From an uncultured Campylobacterales bacterium (GTDB taxonomy: Bacteria; Campylobacterota; Campylobacteria; Campylobacterales; Arcobacteraceae), in NCBI GenBank assembly GCA_938084175.1, contig CALKDR010000010.1, forward strand, positions 1 to 64,000: a DNA stretch of 64,000 nt, written 5' to 3'. Of this stretch, positions 58,098 to 64,000 are shown piece by piece. The number at the start of each line of letters is the position of its first letter. The first letter of the stretch is position 1. The notes under the pieces were generated by a model that saw only the letters and a program-made list of their open reading frames with translations, ran no database searches and was not told the origin of the DNA. A program made the translations under genes and the position numbers.

Positions 58098-59114
58098 ATG
58101 AAATATATTTTAATACTTTTTTTCAATTTTATACTGCTAAATGCTAATAATGACTTTAATAATATCTATAAAGAAGCACAAGAATTTGAAGAGAATAAGA
58201 ACTATAAAGAAGCAATGCTTTTATATAAAAAAGCTGCTTCATTAAGTCTTACAAAAGAAGATCAATATATTTTAGACTTATCTAAAAACCAAGAACATAA
58301 AGTTCAAACATTTACAAAAATGAAAAGTGAATTTTATAATAAATACATTAATAAATTCGATGATAAAGAAACTAATTCATCTTTAAAGCAAATGATAACA
58401 GGTGATTTTGGATTATATCCATATAGAAAAAACTATCTACTTCCTGTAACTTATGATTTAAATAAATCAGATGATAGAAGTTCTTTTGAAACAAGTTTCC
58501 AGTTTAGTATTGAAAAACCAATTTCATATAACTTCTTCAAACTTGGAGAATCAATATCAGCTGCATATACTCAAAAATCTTTTTGGCAAACTAGTTCAAA
58601 CTCATCACCATTTAGAGAAACAAATTATAAACCAGAAGTTTTTGTACAATTTCCTTATGAAAATAGTGAAACATTAAAAGGTTTAAAAATTTCACTTATG
58701 CATGAATCAAATGGTAGAAATAATGAATATTCAAGATCTTGGAATAGGATCTATTTAGAAAGTTATCTTCAGCTATCGGACTTCTTTTTAATTCCAAGAG
58801 TTTGGTATAGAATTCCTGAAAAAAGTGAAGAAGATGATAACCCTGATATTAATAAGTATTATGGTTATGGAGATATAACTCTACTTTATCCATACAAAAA
58901 ACACAATTTTGAGTTAATGCTTAGAAATAATTTAAGAGTTAATTCACAGAATAAAGGAGCTGCACAGTTAAATTGGACTTTTCCTCTTGCTGAATTTTTA
59001 TCAACTTCGAACTCTTATGGATTCTTACAAATATTTTCAGGATATGGAAATAGTTTAATTGATTATAATAGAGAAAGTCATAAAATAGGTTTTGGAATAG
59101 CTTTTTCTAGATAA
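58098..59114 (+). CDS. pldA: outer-membrane phospholipase A
   Basis: Signal peptide; catalytic HESNGRNNEYSRSWNRIY; KYYGYGDI; C-terminal IAFSR. Confidence 0.9.
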   Translation: MKYILILFFNFILLNANNDFNNIYKEAQEFEENKNYKEAMLLYKKAASLSLTKEDQYILDLSKNQEHKVQTFTKMKSEFYNKYINKFDDKETNSSLKQMITGDFGLYPYRKNYLLPVTYDLNKSDDRSSFETSFQFSIEKPISYNFFKLGESISAAYTQKSFWQTSSNSSPFRETNYKPEVFVQFPYENSETLKGLKISLMHESNGRNNEYSRSWNRIYLESYLQLSDFFLIPRVWYRIPEKSEEDDNPDINKYYGYGDITLLYPYKKHNFELMLRNNLRVNSQNKGAAQLNWTFPLAEFLSTSNSYGFLQIFSGYGNSLIDYNRESHKIGFGIAFSR

Positions 59115-59121
59115 AGCTATT
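59096..59121. terminator. convergent hairpin terminator spanning the pldA stop
   Basis: AATAGCTTT-TTCTAGAT-AAAGCTATT. Confidence 0.65.
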
Positions 59122-59122
59122 C

Positions 59123-59545
59123 TTATTTTAAGTTCGTAATATAGTAATAAATTGCTTTAACTTCGTCTTCAACTAAAAAATACGTAGGCATAATACTTGA
59201 TTTATAAATCAACTTTTCACATACTTGCTCTTTAGAAAACTTTTTTCTTGGATTTTTTTTAGAATTAACTTTTTCTAAAAAGACTTTATAATCTACATTT
59301 TTTATATTTGGCACATTTAATACACAGTCATATTTTTTCTTCTTATAAATATGTTGAAAGGAAACTATCTTTTTCCCCTTTGCATCCTTTGCGTGACAAG
59401 TATCACAGCCTATTCCTCTTGGATTATTATAAAGCATTTCGCCATATTCAAATGTTGTAATAAAAGAGTTATTTACTTTTATTAATTTTGAATCTTTAGC
59501 AAAAGAAGCCGTAAAAAAAAGAAGCAATAATACTAAACTTTTCAT
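59123..59545 (-). CDS. periplasmic monohaem c-type cytochrome-like protein
   Basis: Signal peptide; CDTCHAKDAKG (CxxCH); SIMPTYFLVEDEVKAIYYYI. Confidence 0.85.
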   Translation of the reverse strand: MKSLVLLLLFFTASFAKDSKLIKVNNSFITTFEYGEMLYNNPRGIGCDTCHAKDAKGKKIVSFQHIYKKKKYDCVLNVPNIKNVDYKVFLEKVNSKKNPRKKFSKEQVCEKLIYKSSIMPTYFLVEDEVKAIYYYITNLK

Positions 59546-59546
59546 T

Positions 59547-60128
59547 TTATATTTTTGCCTTATTCTTTTTCATAAACCAATAAAATGAAAACATTAAACC
59601 AGGAGTTTTAGCTTTACTTTCGTCATAAATAAATTCATCAATTTCTTCTAGGGGTAAAAACATTAAATCAATTTGTTCATCATTAATTCCACCACCTGTA
59701 TGAACTTTCATAGATTCATTTATTCTTGCATAAAATAGATGTTGACAAGATCCACTAACACCTACATTCGTATAAAAAGATGTAACTTTCTCAATTGATT
59801 GCAAAGGTACATCATATCCGCACTCTTCATCTATTTCTTCTTTTGTTATTTGTTCTAAAGAAGCTTTTTTATCTACTATTCCTGCACATAATTCGTATGT
59901 ACATAAATGACTATCATCATTTAAATAAACAGGTGCTCTAAATTGTTTTACAAGTAAAAAAGCTTCTTTTTCTTCATGATAAAGTAAAACAGCAACAGAA
60001 TCAAAACTTTGAACAGCTTCCCATGCCTTTTGTCTACCATTTAAATTATATGTAAGTTTTAAAGGATGTACAAACTTAGTGTTTTCTAATTTACTTGTTT
60101 TAAAATCTTTAATTATATTATTCATCAT
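59547..60128 (-). CDS. NUDIX hydrolase (ADP-ribose/nucleoside diphosphate-sugar type)
   Basis: YELCAGIVDKKASLEQITKEEIDEECGY Nudix box. Confidence 0.88.
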   Translation of the reverse strand: MMNNIIKDFKTSKLENTKFVHPLKLTYNLNGRQKAWEAVQSFDSVAVLLYHEEKEAFLLVKQFRAPVYLNDDSHLCTYELCAGIVDKKASLEQITKEEIDEECGYDVPLQSIEKVTSFYTNVGVSGSCQHLFYARINESMKVHTGGGINDEQIDLMFLPLEEIDEFIYDESKAKTPGLMFSFYWFMKKNKAKI

Positions 60129-61324
60129 TAAACCTTTTTTTCTGTATTAGTATTTGAAGTTTTTATTATTGAAGAAAAATCTACATAAAAAACTGAACCT
60201 ACTTCTAATTCAGATTTTAAAGCTAGTTTCAATTTGTACTCTTCTGATATTCTTTTTACAATATCAAGACCAATACCAAAACCGCCTTCAATATTTGTAC
60301 CTCTTTTATATCTTTTAAATATCTCTTTTTGTTCTAATTCACTAATTCCAATACCAAAATCTTCAACACTTAAAACATTATTTTTAATAAATACATTAAC
60401 TGTAGAATTATTATGGCTGTATTTTATCGCATTAGAGATAAGATTATTAACAAGTTTTTGTGTTTTTGTTTTATCCATTTGAATAAAACAATCATCTAAG
60501 TCGTGATTTATAATAATCTTCTTTGTAATAGAAATATCATTAAAATATTCTACACTATCTTTTACTAAAATACTTAAATTAAACTCTTCAAAAACATCTT
60601 CATTAATTTCATTAAAAGCAGAAAAATGAATATCATTATAAATTTGTGATATTTGCTTTGAACTACTCAATATATACCTCATCATTTTATCAGGATTTTT
60701 ACCTTTTTTAAGCATAGAAGTAGATGTCATTAATACAGTAACAGGTGTATTTAACTCATGTGCTGAATCTTTTATAAACTTATCCATATGGTCTAATTTT
60801 TCACGTACAGGTTTTAATAAAATTCTTGCAAGTAAAAAACCTATTAAACCTATAAATACTCCACTTAATATAAGTTTTATTATTACATAGATTTTTAAAC
60901 TATTACGATTATCAATTCCTATACAAGTTTCAATTGCAATATATTTAATAGGAATTGTTTCTTCATTTAATTTTGTAATATAAAACTCAAAATTAGGGCT
61001 TTCATACATATTTTTTGAAAAATCTACAGACTGAGATTCTTGTAAATAAGAGAATATTACTTTTTGATCTTTATCATATAAAGCATATTTTATATCTTCA
61101 TTTTCTAATTTTTTTGGTACATATTCTTTATGTTTCATATAAGAGTTTAGAATATCTGCTTCAATTTGCATAGAAGCACTACTCATTTCCATACTACAAG
61201 AATCAGCAACTGCTTCTAATTCATCATTATAATAAATATATAACAACACAGAAAGTAATAAAACAGTTGATCCCACATAAATAGATAAAAAACTAAATAA
61301 TGCTTTTCTTTCATTTTTATTCAA
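60128..61324 (-). CDS. sensor histidine kinase
   Basis: Two TM; FIKDSAHELNTPVTVLMTS H-box; NLISNAIKYS; GIGISELEQKEIFKRYKRG. Confidence 0.95.
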   Translation of the reverse strand: MNKNERKALFSFLSIYVGSTVLLLSVLLYIYYNDELEAVADSCSMEMSSASMQIEADILNSYMKHKEYVPKKLENEDIKYALYDKDQKVIFSYLQESQSVDFSKNMYESPNFEFYITKLNEETIPIKYIAIETCIGIDNRNSLKIYVIIKLILSGVFIGLIGFLLARILLKPVREKLDHMDKFIKDSAHELNTPVTVLMTSTSMLKKGKNPDKMMRYILSSSKQISQIYNDIHFSAFNEINEDVFEEFNLSILVKDSVEYFNDISITKKIIINHDLDDCFIQMDKTKTQKLVNNLISNAIKYSHNNSTVNVFIKNNVLSVEDFGIGISELEQKEIFKRYKRGTNIEGGFGIGLDIVKRISEEYKLKLALKSELEVGSVFYVDFSSIIKTSNTNTEKKV

Positions 61325-61976
61325 ATTTATATCCTATTCCACGAATAGTTGTAATTCTTTCTTTCCCTATAATTTCTCTTAAGTTTTTAATGTAAACTCT
61401 AATAGTAGCATCTGTTGGCATTTCTTCATAAGCCCAAATATTTTGTAATAACTCTTCACTTGAAATTACCATACTTTTATGAGTACAAAAATATTTTAAT
61501 ATATCTCTTTCTTTTTGTGAAATACTAATACTTTTATCACTCATATTAATTCTACATGATTCAGGTTCAAAAGATATATCAGCAGTTATTTGTATATTAT
61601 TATTTTGTTCAATTGAAAACTGTCTACATAATCTTTGTATTCTTTGATCTAACTCTTCTAAATCAAAAGGTTTTTTAATATAATCATCAACACCATTTTC
61701 AAAAGAATCTTTTAAATGTTTAGTATCTTGATATGCAGTTAAAATTATTACGGGAGTTTTATTTTTATACTCTTCTCTAATTGTTTTAAGAACTTCTAAT
61801 CCTGAGATTATTGGAGTATTTATATCTAAAAGTGCTAAGTCAAATTTTTCATCAATTAGATACTCTAAAGCGTCTTGTCCATTTAAACATAATGTAACAT
61901 CAAAGCCCTTATCCAGTAGATGGTCATTTAATAAATCACTTAATAAATTGTCATCTTCTAATAATAAAACTCTCAT
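61317..61976 (-). CDS. OmpR-family response regulator
   Basis: VLLLEDDNLLSDLL; LALLDINTPIISGLEVL; C-terminal winged helix ...TIRGIGYKFE. Confidence 0.96.
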   Translation of the reverse strand: MRVLLLEDDNLLSDLLNDHLLDKGFDVTLCLNGQDALEYLIDEKFDLALLDINTPIISGLEVLKTIREEYKNKTPVIILTAYQDTKHLKDSFENGVDDYIKKPFDLEELDQRIQRLCRQFSIEQNNNIQITADISFEPESCRINMSDKSISISQKERDILKYFCTHKSMVISSEELLQNIWAYEEMPTDATIRVYIKNLREIIGKERITTIRGIGYKFE

Positions 61977-62087
61977 AATATATTCCTAATTTGTAATTGT
62001 GTGATTATATAGTAATTTTGTTTATGAAGTGTGTATAAATTATTTTAAGGAATATGCTTCAAGATTTTGAAGCATATTTATAAAGTA

Positions 62088-62591
62088 TTATCTAAAGTTT
62101 TCAAATACTAAAGGAGCTTTTAGTTCTAATGATTTAAGATGTTTCATTACATTTTGTAAGTCATCAATGTTTTTACCACTTACTCTAATTTCGTCACCTT
62201 GGTTAACAGAAGTAACTTTTAATTTTAAACTTTTAATTTCACTTTGAATAGTTTTAGCTTCATCTTTTTCAATGCTATCAATAATTTTATAAGTAAATTT
62301 TCTATTTCCACCACTTGAATCTTCTGATTTTTGTTCTTCAAGTGAGTTAATTGAAATATCTCTTTTATTCATTTTTGAAATTAAGATATCTTTAATTGCA
62401 TCAATTTTATTATCACTAGCACTTGTTAAAACCAATGTTTTGGCACCTTGATTTAAATCGATATCTTTTGTAATACCTTTAAAATCATATCTATTATCAA
62501 CTTCTTTTTGTGCTTGTACTATAGCATTTTTCATCTCTTGCATATCTAGTTTTGCTGAAATATCAAATTGATGTTCTTTTGATTTAGCCAT
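62088..62591 (-). CDS. YajQ-family nucleotide-binding protein
   Basis: HQFDISAKLDMQEMKNAIVQAQKEVDNRYDFKG. Confidence 0.97.
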   Translation of the reverse strand: MAKSKEHQFDISAKLDMQEMKNAIVQAQKEVDNRYDFKGITKDIDLNQGAKTLVLTSASDNKIDAIKDILISKMNKRDISINSLEEQKSEDSSGGNRKFTYKIIDSIEKDEAKTIQSEIKSLKLKVTSVNQGDEIRVSGKNIDDLQNVMKHLKSLELKAPLVFENFR

Positions 62592-62649
62592 TTGTTTCCT
62601 TTTTTGAGTTAATTATACCATTTACTTTTTAAGAATAGTTTGTGGAAAA

Positions 62650-63888
62650 TTACTCTTTAGCAGCTTGAGGTAAAATCAAGTTTAAGAAAATCCCTACAAT
62701 TGCTCCTAATCCAATTCCTGAAAACGGAACTCCACCAAAGTTAAATGTCATACCACCTATTGAAAATACTAAAATCATTGAAACAATTACCATATTACGA
62801 GGACAAGTAAAATCAGTTTTTGCTTTGATTAAAGTAGCTATTCCTAATGTTGCAATAATTCCAAATAATAACAGCATAATGCCACCCATAACAGGAGTAG
62901 GAATTGTTGATAAAATAGCACCGATTTTTCCAACAAATGCTAAAGCAATTGCAAAAATTGCAGCCCATGTCATAATTGCAGGGTTATAAGCTTTTGTAAT
63001 AGTAACAGCACCTGTAACTTCAGAATATGTAGTATTAGGAGGTCCGCCAAATAATGCAGCCACAGAAGTAGCAAGTCCATCACCTAATAATGTGTTTTTT
63101 AAACCTGGCTTTTTTAAATAATCTTGTTTCGTTACATTTGAAATAGCTAGCATATCACCAATGTGTTCAATAGCAGGAGCTATTGCAATTGGTAAAATGA
63201 ATATAATAGCTTGCCAATTAAACTCAGGAGTAGTAAAATTTGGAATAGTAAACCATGCAGCTTTCCAAACCGCTGAAAAATCAACAATTCCGTAAATTAA
63301 AGAAAGAATATATCCAACTATAATACCTGCTAAAATTGGAATTAATTTAAACATTCCTTTTCCTAATAGTGAAAAGAAAACTGTAACTAATAAAGCTATC
63401 ATAGAAATTACAATTGCAGATTCAAAAGGCACTAATACAATTGAACCATCTCCTGTTTTTCCCATAGCAAGATTAACAGCAACAGGTGATAAGATCAAAC
63501 CAATTGACATGATAACAGGTCCTACTACAACAGCAGGAAGTAACTTATGAATAAAATTATCACCTTTTATTCTAATTAATGTACTTAAAACTACATACAA
63601 TAAACCAGCAGCCACAAGTCCCGACATAGTTGCTGCAATTCCCCATGTAGCAACTCCATAAGAGATAGGAGCTATAAAAGCAAAAGAAGATGCTAAAAAT
63701 ATTGGTGGTATTGCACCTCTATTTACAAATTGAAAAACCAATGTTCCTAAACCTGCTGTAAATAATGCAACGCTTGGATCAAGTCCTGTTAAAATTGGAA
63801 CAAGCACAAGTGCTCCAAAAGCTACAAATAAAAACTGTAAACCTAAAATAGAGTCTTTAACTCTAAAATTGTAATCTGTGGGTTTCAT
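62650..63888 (-). CDS. uracil-xanthine permease family (NCS2)
   Basis: Start placed at MKPTDYNFRVKDSILGLQFLFVAFGALVLVPILTGLDPSVALF; AIEHIGDMLAIS; GLATSVAALFGGPPNTTYSE. Confidence 0.93.
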   Translation of the reverse strand: MKPTDYNFRVKDSILGLQFLFVAFGALVLVPILTGLDPSVALFTAGLGTLVFQFVNRGAIPPIFLASSFAFIAPISYGVATWGIAATMSGLVAAGLLYVVLSTLIRIKGDNFIHKLLPAVVVGPVIMSIGLILSPVAVNLAMGKTGDGSIVLVPFESAIVISMIALLVTVFFSLLGKGMFKLIPILAGIIVGYILSLIYGIVDFSAVWKAAWFTIPNFTTPEFNWQAIIFILPIAIAPAIEHIGDMLAISNVTKQDYLKKPGLKNTLLGDGLATSVAALFGGPPNTTYSEVTGAVTITKAYNPAIMTWAAIFAIALAFVGKIGAILSTIPTPVMGGIMLLLFGIIATLGIATLIKAKTDFTCPRNMVIVSMILVFSIGGMTFNFGGVPFSGIGLGAIVGIFLNLILPQAAKE

Positions 63889-64000
63889 AATACCTCTTAT
63901 TTTTTTAATATAATAAAATGATATCAAAATATCAGTTAATTAAAATTAAATTAATGTATAATTTATAAGTAATTTTTCAGTAAGTTATAAGTTATGAACT

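Noticed and set aside
1-64000. CRISPR array, prophage, transposon, tRNA/rRNA genes or a defence island
   Set aside because: I saw no spaced direct-repeat array, transposase, integrase, structural phage genes, tRNA cloverleafs or known defence-gene cluster; the content is core-genome-like

Overview
This AT-rich window looks like a chromosomal segment of an Arcobacter-like Campylobacterota. The assignment is inferred from protein content (OorDABC 2-oxoglutarate oxidoreductase, tandem desulforubrerythrins next to a Fur/PerR regulator, NhaD, and a pyrD-M16-dapA-ENR-pgsA-rseP cluster). It is mostly densely packed core metabolism and housekeeping: guaA, nadB, radA, ftsY, rny, rsmD, ybeY, murJ, dapA, pgsA, rseP, trpC, trpF, rpe. 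I found no phage, transposon, CRISPR array, rRNA or tRNA, and no convincing new multi-gene system. The points most worth a second look are: (i) a layer of decaying genes absent from or fragmented in the ORF track, including an LpxR-like gene broken by two in-frame TAA codons, a frameshifted TlpA-like gene, a likely diguanylate-cyclase remnant and an MCP N-terminus remnant; (ii) small conserved-looking proteins below the ORF length cutoff; (iii) a PerR-type operator cluster upstream of tandem desulforubrerythrins; (iv) a FabL-type (Yx6K) enoyl-ACP reductase coupled to dapA; (v) an HD-domain protein with a substituted HD motif; and (vi) stop codons embedded in terminator hairpins. All family calls come from reading the sequence and recalled family motifs. 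No database search was run.
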